DNA from: Ruegeria conchae
GTDB taxonomy: Bacteria > Pseudomonadota > Alphaproteobacteria > Rhodobacterales > Rhodobacteraceae
DNA length: 64,000 nt
Direction of reading: 5' to 3'
Assembly: GCF_000192475.1 (NCBI RefSeq)
Contig: NZ_AEYW01000013.1
Span: 372,001 to 436,000 of the forward strand
Shown here: positions 26,536-35,931 of the stretch, piece by piece
Numbering within the stretch: the stretch's first letter is position 1
Layout of the letters: every line of letters starts with the position of its first letter
The notes under the pieces: model-generated
Told to the model about the DNA's origin: nothing
Seen by the model: only the letters and a program-made list of their open reading frames with translations
Databases searched by the model: none
Position numbers and translations under genes: made by a program

Positions 26536-27144
26536 ATGACCGCAGTTGCCGACGTGAGTGGGGTAGGGCCAACGCTGGAGCGGGCGCTGAATTCAAAGGG
26601 CTTCAAAACAGCAGAAGCCTTAGCCAAGGCCAAACCTGAAGACATGCTTGGTATTCCGCGCGTCGGTATTGCCCGCGCAACCAAGTTGATCGCAGCGGCG
26701 AAGGCTGTTGCAGGTGCCAAACCCAAGGCCGCGGCTCGTGCACCAGCACGCGGCTCAAGCACGCAAAAGCCAGCAGCAAAGCAATCTGCGGTACGTCGGG
26801 CAACTGCAAAAAGCAATGCCGCCGCGAACAAGGCCGAGGCCGAGCGAAAAGCCACAGAAGAACGCCTTGCGGCGGAGAGAGTCGCTGCCGAGGCCAAGGC
26901 GAAGAAAAAGGCAAAGGCCAAAGCCAAGGCTGAGAAGGCTGCGAAGAAGAAATCCGAAATGGAAGCAGCATTTTCCAAAGCCAAGGAAAAGGTCAAGGAA
27001 AAGTCCAAGAAGGGCAAGAAAGACAAAAAGCCCAAAAAGGACAACAAGAAGAAGGACGCTAAGAAGAAGTCTGACAAAAAGTCCGGCAAAACGTCTAAAA
27101 AAAAATCTGGTAAGAAGAGCAATAAGAAAAAGGCGAAGAAGTAA
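26536..27144 (+). CDS. Helix-hairpin-helix protein with a histone H1-like lysine-rich tail
   Basis: 202 residues from the ATG at 26536, preceded by AAAGGA. Residues 1-55 carry a helix-hairpin-helix pair (VADVSGVGPTLERALNSKG and AKPEDMLGIPRVGIARATKL), a non-specific DNA-binding fold. The remainder is extremely Lys/Ala-rich: an alanine-lysine helix region to about residue 145, then repeated lysine blocks (KKGKKDKKPKKDNKKKDAKKK). This composition resembles eukaryotic H1 tails and bacterial H1-like proteins. The likely role, inferred, is binding or compacting DNA. The long opposite-strand frame here is an artefact of the repetitive lysine codons. Stop-overlapping hairpins follow. Confidence 0.82.
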   Translation: MTAVADVSGVGPTLERALNSKGFKTAEALAKAKPEDMLGIPRVGIARATKLIAAAKAVAGAKPKAAARAPARGSSTQKPAAKQSAVRRATAKSNAAANKAEAERKATEERLAAERVAAEAKAKKKAKAKAKAEKAAKKKSEMEAAFSKAKEKVKEKSKKGKKDKKPKKDNKKKDAKKKSDKKSGKTSKKKSGKKSNKKKAKK

Positions 27145-27194
27145 CTCTTCTTCGCCTTGTCAATCGGGAACCGGCATCATCGATGCCGGTTTTG
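27130..27194 (+). terminator. Double hairpin terminator after the H1-like gene
   Basis: AAGGCGAAGAAG (27130-27141) pairs with CTTCTTCGCCTT (27147-27158) across the stop codon. A second hairpin, ACCGGCATC (27170-27178) with GATGCCGGT (27182-27190), is followed by TTTG. The second reaches the last codons of the convergent serS gene. Confidence 0.8.
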
Positions 27195-28487
27195 TTATGC
27201 CAGTTTACCGTCGATCTGTAGCGTAAGCTTGCCGCCCAGATAGGGGCCCAAGGCTTCAGGCAGGGTCACCGTGCCATCTGCGTTTTGGCCATTCTCAAGC
27301 ACGGCGATCAGGCAGCGCCCGACAGCCAGACCAGACCCGTTCAAGGTGTGAACATATTCCGGCTTACCGCCAGCTTCTGGCCGGAAGCGTGCGTTCATTC
27401 GGCGGGCCTGGAAATCACCGCAGGTCGAAACCGAACTGATCTCGCGATAGGTGTCCTGACCGGGTAGCCAAGCCTCGATGTCATAGGTGCGACGTGCGCC
27501 AAAACCCATATCGCCCGTGCACAGAATGACGGTGCGATAGGGGATGCCCAGTTTTTCCAGAATGCCTTCGGCGCAGCGCAGCATGCGTTTTTGCTCGTCG
27601 TCCGATTTGTCCGGATGCGTGACCGAGACCATCTCGACCTTTTCGAACTGGTGCTGGCGCAGCATCCCGCGCGTGTCCCTGCCCGCCGAGCCCGCTTCGG
27701 ACCGGAAGCACAGGGAATGCGCGGTATAACGGCGGGGCAGATAGCTTTCCTCGATCATCGTGTCGTTGACGATGTTGGTCAGCGACACTTCGGAGGTTGG
27801 GATCAACCACCAGCCCTCGCGGGTCTGATAGCTGTCCTCGCCGAATTTCGGTAGCTGGCCAGTGCCTTGCATCATTTCCGAGAGAACCAGGACCGGGCCG
27901 TTAACCTCGGTCAGCTCGTTCTCATTGATATGCGTGTCCAGCATGAATTGCGCCAGAGCGCGATGGATGCGCGCGACGCCGCCCGAGAGCAGCACAAAGC
28001 GCGAGCCAGAGAGTTTGGCAGCCGTCTCAAAATCCATACCGTTCTGAACGGCTTCGATTTCAAAATGCTCTTTCGGGGCAAAATTCAGTTCACCCGGCGT
28101 GCCCCAGCGGCTGATCTCGACATTGTCATTCTCATCCGCGCCCTCGGGCACATCCTCTGCCGGCAGGTTGGCGATACGGATCAACTGGTCGGTCAGCAGA
28201 GCGTCCAGGTCCTTGGCTTCGGTCTGCATCCGGGCCACTTCGGCCTTTTTCTCGGCCACCAGCGCGCGCAGACGTTCGAATTCGGCCTCATCGCCGCGCC
28301 CTTTGGCGGCACCAACCTCTTTGGAGGCCTTGTTTTGCTCCGCCTGCGCCGTCTCGGCCGCGAGGATTTTCGCGCGACGGCTTTCGTCTAGCCTCAGCAG
28401 GTCTGACGACACCGGCGCGTCCCCACGGCGCGCAAGGGCGGCGTCGAAGGCGGCTGGGTTTTCGCGAATGGCGCGGATGTCGTGCAT
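27195..28487 (-). CDS. serS: Seryl-tRNA synthetase
   Basis: 430 residues, the normal length. The N-terminal antiparallel coiled coil (about 30-105, rich in Glu/Lys/Ala) binds the long variable arm of tRNA-Ser. The class II catalytic core follows, with motif 2 around [25 protein letters not shown] and motif 3 around [28 protein letters not shown] is the serine-specific TSE loop. It charges tRNA-Ser and tRNA-Sec with serine in the cytoplasm. It is convergent with the H1-like gene. Confidence 0.97.
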   Translation of the reverse strand: MHDIRAIRENPAAFDAALARRGDAPVSSDLLRLDESRRAKILAAETAQAEQNKASKEVGAAKGRGDEAEFERLRALVAEKKAEVARMQTEAKDLDALLTDQLIRIANLPAEDVPEGADENDNVEISRWGTPGELNFAPKEHFEIEAVQNGMDFETAAKLSGSRFVLLSGGVARIHRALAQFMLDTHINENELTEVNGPVLVLSEMMQGTGQLPKFGEDSYQTREGWWLIPTSEVSLTNIVNDTMIEESYLPRRYTAHSLCFRSEAGSAGRDTRGMLRQHQFEKVEMVSVTHPDKSDDEQKRMLRCAEGILEKLGIPYRTVILCTGDMGFGARRTYDIEAWLPGQDTYREISSVSTCGDFQARRMNARFRPEAGGKPEYVHTLNGSGLAVGRCLIAVLENGQNADGTVTLPEALGPYLGGKLTLQIDGKLA

Positions 28488-28559
28488 GGTTCAGATCCTT
28501 AAATGCGTGAATCACTGAAACCGCTTATGCACCATCTGAAAGGAAGGGTGTAGCGCCGG

Positions 28560-30224
28560 TTACGACTTATCCGCGTCGTCGTGCGTTTCATGTGCCAGAT
28601 GGCCATCCCACTCTTCCGCTGGGATCTTCGGCTCGGGCGGATCAGCCATGTACGAAGGTGTCATGATTTGCACGTTGTTTTCGTTGAACACGGCAACGAT
28701 GTTGCGATGCAAATCCGAGCGGATCTTCGGGATGATACTGCCCCGTGTGCTATATCCGTTGATCTGATAATTGATCGCGTAATCCGCCAAAGCAGTCCAC
28801 AAAACAAAGGGTTCGGGTTTGGCTTTGATGCTCTTGGTACGATGTGCGGCCTCGATCAGCATCGCTTCGACCTTCTCGGGCGGTTCTTCATATCCGATCC
28901 CAACCGTTGTATGCAGCAGCAACCCATTGCCATCGGTTTTTTTTGAGAAGTTCACCACGTCCGAATTCATCAATTGCGCGTTCGGGATCGAGATCAGCTC
29001 ATTCTTGATCGACTTCAGATGTGTCTCCATCAGCTTGATCTGCACTACATCTCCGATGTGGTCTCCGATCTGGATACGGTCCCCGAGCGAAGTCGAGCGG
29101 CGATAAATCACGAAAAGCCCCGCCAGCATATTCGAGACCACCGAGTTCGCGCCCAGCGACAGCATCGCGCCGACAAGGATAGTCAGTCCCTGAAAGGCCG
29201 CAGAGTCCGATCCGGGAATGTAAGGGACAGCAAAGACTAGTGCGATCAGTATCACAACAACCCGGGCGATGTTAAACGTGGGGCCAATCCAGTGTTTCTC
29301 GAAATCGCCAAGATCGAACGATCCCGCTTCGACTGCGTCAAAGAACACGCGCATTCCCCGGATGATATACATCGTTATCCAGGTGATAAGCACCAGCATG
29401 ATCAGGTTCGGGAAATAGCTGAGGATACCCTTGAAGATCAGCAGGACCGGCTCGGTCAGGTAGGTCAGCAGCAATTGCGCAAAGTATCGCGTTTCGGCAA
29501 AGGCCAGCAGAACGAAGGAGAGATAGTAATAGAAGCCAAGGAAAAAGATCACCAGCAATACGAAATTCAGGGCATACCGGATCAATGCCGCTATGGCCTC
29601 GGCCTGGACGCTCTTGGCGGTCGCGGTTTCGACGTTTTTGAGATAGCGTTTAACCAGTTTAAGCGTCCGCCGCCTGATGCGTCGGTGTAACCAGAGAATG
29701 ATGACAACGAATAACGCGAAGCCGAGCGTCCAGGCCAGGGCCTCGATAGCACCCGAAACGCGTGCTTGTTCCGTGCGATTGGCGCGGTAGTTTTCGATCG
29801 CCTGTTCAATAGCTTGGCCGTGCAATAACCCGAGAACATTCAGATCCATTTGTTCAAGTTCGGAATCCGCATCGGTCACGATCGAAACCTGGATGCCATC
29901 GGCAAATATCCGGATCCCGAATTCAGAGTCCTCGAAGGTTATCGAAACTTTCTTTGCATCCGAGGATTCGGCTACTTCAATGATCTTGTTCTGAACACCC
30001 TCCGCCCGCTCGTTTGCGGGCAAAGCGCTGGAGCCGCGCACATGAAACAGTGTATCGCCATCAACGATAACTGGAGCCTGAAAGGTCTGTGTTTCAGAAT
30101 CCTCTGTGTTTTGTTCTTCTCCGATTACGTTCTGTGACCAAAGTGGTGGTGCCAAGAGACAAAGAGAAACCGTCAAAAGGATTAGGCGAATAAACTTGCC
30201 AAAGGTCTGGATTAATTGAATCAT
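28560..30224 (-). CDS. MscS family mechanosensitive ion channel with a periplasmic N-terminal domain
   Basis: 554 residues from the ATG at 30224, behind AGGGGGG. Signal peptide (about 1-30, cleaved near LWSQN), a periplasmic domain to about 175, then five membrane helices. The last is the glycine/alanine-rich pore helix (FQGLTILVGAMLSLGANSVVSNMLAG) typical of MscS, followed by the beta domain LGDRIQIGDHIGDVVQIKLMETHLKS and a cytoplasmic vestibule. MscS channels release solutes on hypo-osmotic shock. The extra periplasmic domain makes this a larger type, comparable with YnaI/YbdG-like or MscK-like proteins. An acidic tail closes the protein. Confidence 0.9.
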   Translation of the reverse strand: MIQLIQTFGKFIRLILLTVSLCLLAPPLWSQNVIGEEQNTEDSETQTFQAPVIVDGDTLFHVRGSSALPANERAEGVQNKIIEVAESSDAKKVSITFEDSEFGIRIFADGIQVSIVTDADSELEQMDLNVLGLLHGQAIEQAIENYRANRTEQARVSGAIEALAWTLGFALFVVIILWLHRRIRRRTLKLVKRYLKNVETATAKSVQAEAIAALIRYALNFVLLVIFFLGFYYYLSFVLLAFAETRYFAQLLLTYLTEPVLLIFKGILSYFPNLIMLVLITWITMYIIRGMRVFFDAVEAGSFDLGDFEKHWIGPTFNIARVVVILIALVFAVPYIPGSDSAAFQGLTILVGAMLSLGANSVVSNMLAGLFVIYRRSTSLGDRIQIGDHIGDVVQIKLMETHLKSIKNELISIPNAQLMNSDVVNFSKKTDGNGLLLHTTVGIGYEEPPEKVEAMLIEAAHRTKSIKAKPEPFVLWTALADYAINYQINGYSTRGSIIPKIRSDLHRNIVAVFNENNVQIMTPSYMADPPEPKIPAEEWDGHLAHETHDDADKS

Positions 30225-30416
30225 TAGGCCCCCCTGGCCACAACTATATCCGACTTGCCGGGGCTGCCTAGAACATATCTGCAACGTCCCGCATCAATCC
30301 TGTGCACTTGATAGGTGAATTGCAGATGCGTTTGCTTGCAAACGTCTGAACCAAAGCATAGGTTCGCGCCAACTTTGCAGAGAGCCCTCTGCATTACCAG
30401 AACAAAGGAATATGTC

Positions 30417-30704
30417 ATGGAAGGTGGCGCAATCGCCCAGTTTCTCCCGCTGATCCTGATTTTCGGGATCATGTATTTTCTGCTGATCCGCCCGCAGCAG
30501 AAGAAGATGAAGGAACATCAGGCCATGGTCGAAGCCGTGCGCAGGGGTGATCAGGTTGTCACGCAAGGTGGGCTGATCGGCAAGGTGTCCAAGGTCAAGG
30601 AAGGCGATAACGAGATCGAAGTCGAGATTGCCGAAGGCGTGAAGGTTCGCGTGGTCAAATCGACCATCGCTCAGGTTCTGAACAAGACCGAACCGGCGAA
30701 GTAA
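30417..30704 (+). CDS. yajC: Sec translocon accessory subunit YajC
   Basis: 95 residues from the ATG at 30417, with AAAGGA at 7 bases. One membrane helix (FLPLILIFGIMYFLLI) is followed by the family signature RPQQKKMKEHQAMVEAVRRGD and a small beta domain (VTQGGLIGKVSKV). YajC associates with SecD and SecF in the inner membrane. It leads yajC-secD-secF. Confidence 0.96.
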   Translation: MEGGAIAQFLPLILIFGIMYFLLIRPQQKKMKEHQAMVEAVRRGDQVVTQGGLIGKVSKVKEGDNEIEVEIAEGVKVRVVKSTIAQVLNKTEPAK

Positions 30705-30737
30705 CTTCGCGCGTTAAATCCTTGAAAAGGCAGGGTA

Positions 30738-32399
30738 ATGCTGCAAATTGATTCCTGGAAACGGGTCCTAATATGGTCGGTCTGCGTGATCGGCCTACTG
30801 TTGGCCCTGCCGAATGCGTTCTATACACGCGTTGAGCAATCGAATGATGCCAAAGCCGCAATTGAGCTTGGCATCGATACACCTGAGATGCAGGCAGAGG
30901 CGGCGCAATGGCCGAACTGGCTGCCTTCATCGCTTGTCAATCTGGGTCTCGATTTGCGCGGCGGTGCGCATCTGCTGGCTGAAGTTAAGGTTGATGACGT
31001 CTACGAATCTCGGATGGAGGCGATGTGGCCCGAAATCCGCGATGCGTTGCGCGATGAGCGCGCCACGGTAGGCACCATTCGCCGACAAGACTCGGCCCCT
31101 GATGAGATTCGCGTGCGCATTAGTCAGCCCGAAGGTATGTCGCGTGCGCTGGAAGTCGTGCGCGGTCTGGCGCGTCAGGTGCAAACACTGACCGGGGTTG
31201 GGGCCACTGACATCGAAGCCCGCGCTGAAGGAGATACCATTGTCGTACAATTGTCCGAGGCTGAAAAGCTTGCCTCGGATGACCGTACGGTGCGTCAGGC
31301 GCTTGAGATTATTCGTCGCCGCATCGACGAAGTCGGCACGCGAGAACCGACAATCCAACGCCAAGGTGCTGACCGGATACTGATACAGGTGCCGGGCATC
31401 GGTAGCGCAGGTGAGTTGAAAGACATTATCGGCACCACGGCTCAGCTGACGTTCAACCCCGTGGTGGGGCGCGGTACTGATCCTGACGCCATCGCGGGTG
31501 TGGGTGAAGAAGTTGTTCCTTCGATCGATGAGGACGGGGTTTATTACACCTTGGAATCAGCGCCGGTGGTAACCGGGGAAGAGCTGGTCGACGCACAACC
31601 GTCATTCGATCAGAACGGACGCCCTGCGGTCAGCTTCCGGTTCAACACTTCTGGTGCCCGCAAGTTTGGTGACTACACGCTAGAAAATATCGGCGCGCCG
31701 TTCGCCATTGTTTTGGATGATGAGGTGATCTCGGCCCCTGTAATCCAAAGCCATATTCCTGGCGGTTCCGGCATCATCACCGGTAACTTCACGGTTGAGG
31801 AAAGCACCAATCTGGCGGTCCTGCTGCGTGCCGGGGCCTTGCCTGCGGGCCTGGAATTTCTTGAAGAGCGCACCATCGGCCCGGAGCTGGGGCAAGACAG
31901 CATTGATGCGGGTAAAGTCGCTACCATTGTGGCGTTTGTCGCAGTATTGGTGTTCATGGCGCTCAGCTATGGCCTGTTTGGCATCTTCGCCAATATTGCG
32001 CTGATCCTGAATGTGGGCTTGCTCTTCGGACTGCTCTCGTTGATCGGTGCGACGCTGACCCTTCCAGGAATCGCTGGCATCGTACTGACGGTCGGTATGG
32101 CTGTAGACGCCAATGTGCTGATCTTTGAACGCATTCGCGAAGAACTGAAATCTGCCAAAGGCCCTGCGCGCGCCATCGAGCTGGGCTATGAAAAGGCGCT
32201 TTCGGCCATTCTGGACGCGAACGTAACCACGTTCATCACCGCAACCATCCTGTTTGCCATGGGTAGCGGGCCGGTACGCGGGTTCTCCATTACACTTGGT
32301 CTGGGTATTCTGACCTCGGTCTTCACCGCGATCTTTGTAACGCGCCTGATGATCGTAATCTGGTTCGAACGCCGCCGTCCGAAAACGATCGAGGTTTGA
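30738..32399 (+). CDS. secD: Protein translocase subunit SecD
   Basis: 553 residues. The first membrane helix, the LGLDLRGGAHLLAEV motif, the periplasmic P1 domains (including RRRIDEVGTREPTIQRQG), and five C-terminal membrane helices with LGQDSIDAGKVATIVAF and the GMAVDANVLIFERIREE motif are all in place. SecD works with SecF and the proton gradient to pull exported proteins across the inner membrane. A one-base gap separates it from secF. Confidence 0.97.
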   Translation: MLQIDSWKRVLIWSVCVIGLLLALPNAFYTRVEQSNDAKAAIELGIDTPEMQAEAAQWPNWLPSSLVNLGLDLRGGAHLLAEVKVDDVYESRMEAMWPEIRDALRDERATVGTIRRQDSAPDEIRVRISQPEGMSRALEVVRGLARQVQTLTGVGATDIEARAEGDTIVVQLSEAEKLASDDRTVRQALEIIRRRIDEVGTREPTIQRQGADRILIQVPGIGSAGELKDIIGTTAQLTFNPVVGRGTDPDAIAGVGEEVVPSIDEDGVYYTLESAPVVTGEELVDAQPSFDQNGRPAVSFRFNTSGARKFGDYTLENIGAPFAIVLDDEVISAPVIQSHIPGGSGIITGNFTVEESTNLAVLLRAGALPAGLEFLEERTIGPELGQDSIDAGKVATIVAFVAVLVFMALSYGLFGIFANIALILNVGLLFGLLSLIGATLTLPGIAGIVLTVGMAVDANVLIFERIREELKSAKGPARAIELGYEKALSAILDANVTTFITATILFAMGSGPVRGFSITLGLGILTSVFTAIFVTRLMIVIWFERRRPKTIEV

Positions 32400-32400
32400 C

Positions 32401-33369
32401 ATGAGACTGAAACTCGTACCGCAAAACACCTCGTTCGATTTCTTCAGCCGCTGGAAGATCTGGTTGGGAATCTCGGGCCTAATGATGGTGATCGCCTTCA
32501 CGTCGTTCCTGCTGCAGGGGCTGAACTTCGGTATCGACTTCCGCGGGGGCACCACGATCCGCACGCAATCCGCGCAAGAGATCGACGTGGGCGCCTATCG
32601 CGACGCCATTGCGCCGCTGGAACTTGGTGATGTGACCATCACAGAGATTTTCGATCCGACCTTTGGCGAGGATGAAAACGTCGCCATGATCCGTATTCAG
32701 GCCCAGGATGGAGCCGAAGCTGTGTCTGCAGCAATCGTTACCGCCGTTGAAGAAGCATTGACTGTTGCCGCGCCGGACATTCAGTTCGTTTCGGTCGAAT
32801 CTGTGGGCCCCAAGGTCTCGGGTGAGTTGATCCAGACCGCCGTTATCGCCGTCGCCTTGGCGATTGGTGCGGTGCTTGTCTACATTTGGCTCCGGTTCGA
32901 ATGGCAGTTTGCTCTGGGTGCGGTCGCCGCGCTGGTGCATGACGTGATCCTGACAATTGGTATCTTCTCGGAACTGCAAATTCGCTTTGACCTGGCCATC
33001 ATCGCGGCGCTCCTGACCATTGTCGGCTATTCGCTGAATGACACCGTGGTTGTCTTTGACCGCGTTCGCGAAAACCTTCGCAAATACAAGAAGAAAGACC
33101 TCAAAGAGGTTTTGAATATCTCGATCAATGAAACGCTTAGCCGGACGGTGATGACCTCGGTGACCACGCTGCTGGCGTTGATCTCGCTTTACGTGCTGGG
33201 CGGTGACGTGATCCGCGGCTTCGTCTTCGCGATGATTTGGGGCGTGATTGTCGGGACCTATTCGTCGGTCTTCGTGGCCTCGACCATCCTGCTGTGGCTG
33301 GGGGTCAAACGCGACTGGTCGAAGCCGTCGAACACGGCGGGCAACCAGTTTGCCAACATCGATGCCTGA
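32401..33369 (+). CDS. secF: Protein translocase subunit SecF
   Basis: 322 residues. Contains LNFGIDFRGGT after the first helix, a small periplasmic domain, the GPKVSGELI motif, and the helix pair with GYSLNDTVVVFDRVRENLRKYKK, the SecF counterpart of the SecD motif. It is translationally adjacent to secD. The stop overlaps the start of the following TauE/SafE gene by 8 bases, so the transcript probably continues. Confidence 0.97.
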   Translation: MRLKLVPQNTSFDFFSRWKIWLGISGLMMVIAFTSFLLQGLNFGIDFRGGTTIRTQSAQEIDVGAYRDAIAPLELGDVTITEIFDPTFGEDENVAMIRIQAQDGAEAVSAAIVTAVEEALTVAAPDIQFVSVESVGPKVSGELIQTAVIAVALAIGAVLVYIWLRFEWQFALGAVAALVHDVILTIGIFSELQIRFDLAIIAALLTIVGYSLNDTVVVFDRVRENLRKYKKKDLKEVLNISINETLSRTVMTSVTTLLALISLYVLGGDVIRGFVFAMIWGVIVGTYSSVFVASTILLWLGVKRDWSKPSNTAGNQFANIDA

Positions 33370-34108
33370 GTATTTCGGCCAGACCCCAACCGGTCTGGCC
33401 GTTATCATTTTCGCTGCCTTTGTTGGGGGCATCGTGCGCGGTTTCTCCGGCTTTGGCACGGCCCTGATATTCCTGCCCATCGCCAGCCCCTATCTTGGAC
33501 CTTTCGGCGCGATCATCGCGCTGACAGTTATGGACATATTCGGTCCCATCCCAAACCTACGCCGCGCATGGTCTGTCGTCGACAAAGGAGATTTGGCGCG
33601 CCTTCTACTCGGATGCGCATTAGTTCTGCCGGTCGGCTTATGGCTGCTGACGCTTACGCAACCCGAAGTATTTCGCTATTTGGTCAGTGTGATCTCGTTG
33701 TCGATGCTTGTCGTACTGATATTTGGTCTGCGCTATCGCGGGACGGTGCGGCGCCGCATGGTTGTGGCAATTGGCGGGGTAGCGGGGCTACTCGGTGGAG
33801 TGGCCGGGATTCCCGGACCAGCTGTCATCCTGTTCTACATGTCGCGTTCATTGCCAGTTGAGATAATCCGCGCGACGATCCTGCTGTTCCTGTTTGTTTT
33901 CGATTTGCTGATCCTTGGATACCTCGGCGGGATGGGGCGTCTTTCGATGGCGAGCATCGGATTGGGCCTCGCGCTGGCGATCCCCAACATCGCCGGTAAC
34001 TGGCTGGGGGGCTGGATGTTTCGACCCGAACATGAAAGGCCGTACCGCGCCGCAGCCTATCTGGTGATCGCAACAGCGGCCTTGTCCGGCCTGCCGCTTT
34101 GGGGCTAG
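33362..34108 (+). CDS. TauE/SafE (TSUP) family permease
   Basis: 248 residues from the ATG at 33362, which overlaps the end of secF. About seven or eight membrane helices. The family signature VGGIVRGFSGFGTALIFLP is in the first helix pair, and the second repeat has GVAGIPGPAVILFYMS. TSUP members export or import small sulfur-containing or carboxylate anions such as sulfite or sulfoacetate; the substrate is not known here. Coupling to secF is by overlap only; no functional link to secretion is evident. Confidence 0.88.
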   Translation: MPEYFGQTPTGLAVIIFAAFVGGIVRGFSGFGTALIFLPIASPYLGPFGAIIALTVMDIFGPIPNLRRAWSVVDKGDLARLLLGCALVLPVGLWLLTLTQPEVFRYLVSVISLSMLVVLIFGLRYRGTVRRRMVVAIGGVAGLLGGVAGIPGPAVILFYMSRSLPVEIIRATILLFLFVFDLLILGYLGGMGRLSMASIGLGLALAIPNIAGNWLGGWMFRPEHERPYRAAAYLVIATAALSGLPLWG

Positions 34109-34118
34109 AACCCCGCAC

Positions 34119-34472
34119 ATGCGTTTGAACGAGATCACATATACAAACGCCCAACCCGTCGATGGCTATGGACCTGGCTTCTTTCGGATCGGGGGGCAGG
34201 TTTATGACGGGGCAGTCTTGACGGGCCCCACTGGCACATCGGCCTGGGCGGGTTACTCCGACGCCCAGGCGTTGCTGGCCTTGTCCGAACATGTCGACGT
34301 TCTGTTCATCGGTACGGGCAAAGACCTGACCCACATCCCCGCCGACCTGCGTACCACATTGGAAGAGGCGGGGCTGGGTGTCGAAATCATGAACTCTCCG
34401 GCTGCCTGCCGCACCTACAACGTGCTGCTTTCCGAAGGCCGCCGCGTTGCGCTTGCGCTGATACCGGTCTGA
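34119..34472 (+). CDS. Mth938-like domain protein (DUF498)
   Basis: 117 residues, 10 bases after the permease. The Mth938 fold is recognisable from YGPGFFRIGGQVYDGAVL, the strand VDVLFIGTGKDL, and the conserved EIMNSPAACRTYNVLLSEGR. The family includes the mitochondrial complex I assembly factor NDUFAF3, and bacterial members commonly sit next to secF, as here. Biochemical function is undefined. Confidence 0.88.
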   Translation: MRLNEITYTNAQPVDGYGPGFFRIGGQVYDGAVLTGPTGTSAWAGYSDAQALLALSEHVDVLFIGTGKDLTHIPADLRTTLEEAGLGVEIMNSPAACRTYNVLLSEGRRVALALIPV

Positions 34473-34481
34473 GGATCTGTT

Positions 34482-34531
34482 CTTCATCTGGCTAAAAATA
34501 TCCCAGGGAGTGTGAGGGGCTGGCCCCTCAC
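34482..34531 (+). repeat. Intergenic hairpin repeat, copy 3 (upstream of ccmA)
   Basis: Begins CTTCATCTGG (34482-34491), followed by AAAAATA and a C-rich stretch, then a hairpin GTGAGGGGC (34512-34520) with GCCCCTCAC (34523-34531). It is the same element as the copies at 4928 and 8593. It lies in the 130-base gap between the Mth938 gene and ccmA, marking the boundary of the two operons. Confidence 0.6.
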
Positions 34532-34602
34532 TGCGATCCAACCAGCCTCTCTGCGGCAATTCCGACCTTTTGCCTACACGCACAATCCGCTAAGCGGGCT
34601 TC

Positions 34603-35217
34603 ATGACTTTGAAAGTAACCGACCTGGCCATCGCACGCGGCGGTGTCCCCGTGCTCGAAGGGCTGAGCTTCTCGCTTGAGGCCGGAAATGCGCTGATCCT
34701 GCGGGGGCCGAACGGGATCGGAAAGACAACATTACTGCGTACGCTTGCGGGCCTGCAGCCGCCGCTGGTGGGACAGATCGAAGGGGCAGAAGACCAGATC
34801 GCTTATGCGTCCCATTCTGACGGGTTAAAGCCGACCCTCACCGTGGTCGAAAATCTCAACTTCTGGGCGTCGGTCTTTGGGACCCGTGATATCCAGCACG
34901 CTTTGGATGCATTCGCCCTGAACGAACTGGCCGACCGCCACGCCGGCAACCTATCGGCGGGGCAGAAACGGCGTCTGGGATTGGCGCGAATGCTGGTTAC
35001 CGGTCGCCCGATCTGGATGCTGGATGAGCCGACAGTCTCGCTGGATCGTCACGCCGTGGAGATGTTCGCGGATGCGGTGCGCGCGCATCTGGGGCAGGGC
35101 GGCTCTGCTTTGATCGCCACCCATATCGACCTTGGTCTGGATGGAGAGGTACTAGACGTCGGTCCCAATAAGGCCAAACCCAAACCCTTCGACGATTTCG
35201 ATGGAGGCTTCCTGTGA
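34603..35217 (+). CDS. ccmA: Haem exporter ATPase CcmA
   Basis: 204 residues. ABC ATPase with Walker [13 protein letters not shown], signature [14 protein letters not shown] and Walker [14 protein letters not shown]. It drives the CcmABCD complex that releases holo-CcmE after haem attachment for cytochrome c maturation. The stop overlaps ccmB by 4 bases. It begins the run ccmABCDG. Confidence 0.95.
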   Translation: MTLKVTDLAIARGGVPVLEGLSFSLEAGNALILRGPNGIGKTTLLRTLAGLQPPLVGQIEGAEDQIAYASHSDGLKPTLTVVENLNFWASVFGTRDIQHALDAFALNELADRHAGNLSAGQKRRLGLARMLVTGRPIWMLDEPTVSLDRHAVEMFADAVRAHLGQGGSALIATHIDLGLDGEVLDVGPNKAKPKPFDDFDGGFL

Positions 35218-35870
35218 TCGCTTTATTGCTGCGTGATCTGAAACTGGCCTTCCGCGCAGGGAGTGGCTTTGGCCTCGGTCTTGCTTTCTTCCTGATCGTC
35301 ACAGTTCTGGTGCCATTTTCGGTAGGCCCGCAATCCTCATTGCTTTCGACCATCGCGCCGGGCGTTCTTTGGCTGGGCGCGCTTTTGGCGTGCCTGCTTT
35401 CGCTGGACCGTCTGCTGGCGCTGGATTGGGAAGACGGCTCGCTTGATCTGCTTGCCACCGCGCCGCTGCCACTGGAGTCGGTCGTCACCATCAAAGCGCT
35501 AGCCCATTGGTTGACCACAGGATTGCCGCTGGTGTTGGCTGCGCCGTTTCTGGGCGTTTTACTAAACCTGCCTGTACCTGGGTTTTCGTGGCTGGTGATC
35601 TCACTGCTGCTTGGCACCCCGGCGATGAGCGTTATCGGCACCTTCGGCGCCGCCCTCACCGTGGGCCTGAAACGGGGCGGTCTGCTCCTGTCGCTTCTGG
35701 TTTTACCGCTTTACGTGCCGACATTGATCTTCGGGGCCGAGGTTGCCCGACGCGGTGCGACAGGCATGGAGACGCAAACGCCCCTGCTTATGCTGGCAGG
35801 GATTACTGCCGCAACGGTCGCACTTTTACCCTTTGCCAGCGCAGCGGTTTTGCGCATCAATCTTAGGTGA
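35214..35870 (+). CDS. ccmB: Haem exporter permease CcmB
   Basis: 218 residues, six hydrophobic segments. The family motif [25 protein letters not shown] (positions about 60-85) and the final glycine/leucine-rich helices identify CcmB. It starts with GTG at 35214, overlapping ccmA by 4 bases. It forms the membrane part of CcmABCD in the inner membrane. About 60 bases separate it from ccmC, a possible internal promoter or leader. Confidence 0.94.
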   Translation: MIALLLRDLKLAFRAGSGFGLGLAFFLIVTVLVPFSVGPQSSLLSTIAPGVLWLGALLACLLSLDRLLALDWEDGSLDLLATAPLPLESVVTIKALAHWLTTGLPLVLAAPFLGVLLNLPVPGFSWLVISLLLGTPAMSVIGTFGAALTVGLKRGGLLLSLLVLPLYVPTLIFGAEVARRGATGMETQTPLLMLAGITAATVALLPFASAAVLRINLR

Positions 35871-35931
35871 TGGCAACAAAGCTTGACTGAGGTCAATTGA
35901 GAACCACGCCGACTCGGACTAGATAGTGCCC

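Noticed and set aside
26307-27122. 271-residue minus-strand frame opposite the H1-like gene
   Set aside because: Phe/Leu/Ser-rich sequence results from reading lysine-codon repeats (AAG) backwards as CTT. The plus-strand frame has a ribosome site and a helix-hairpin-helix domain.
32479-33480. 333-residue minus-strand frame opposite secF
   Set aside because: Antisense to secF. His/Asp/Arg-rich without domain pattern.
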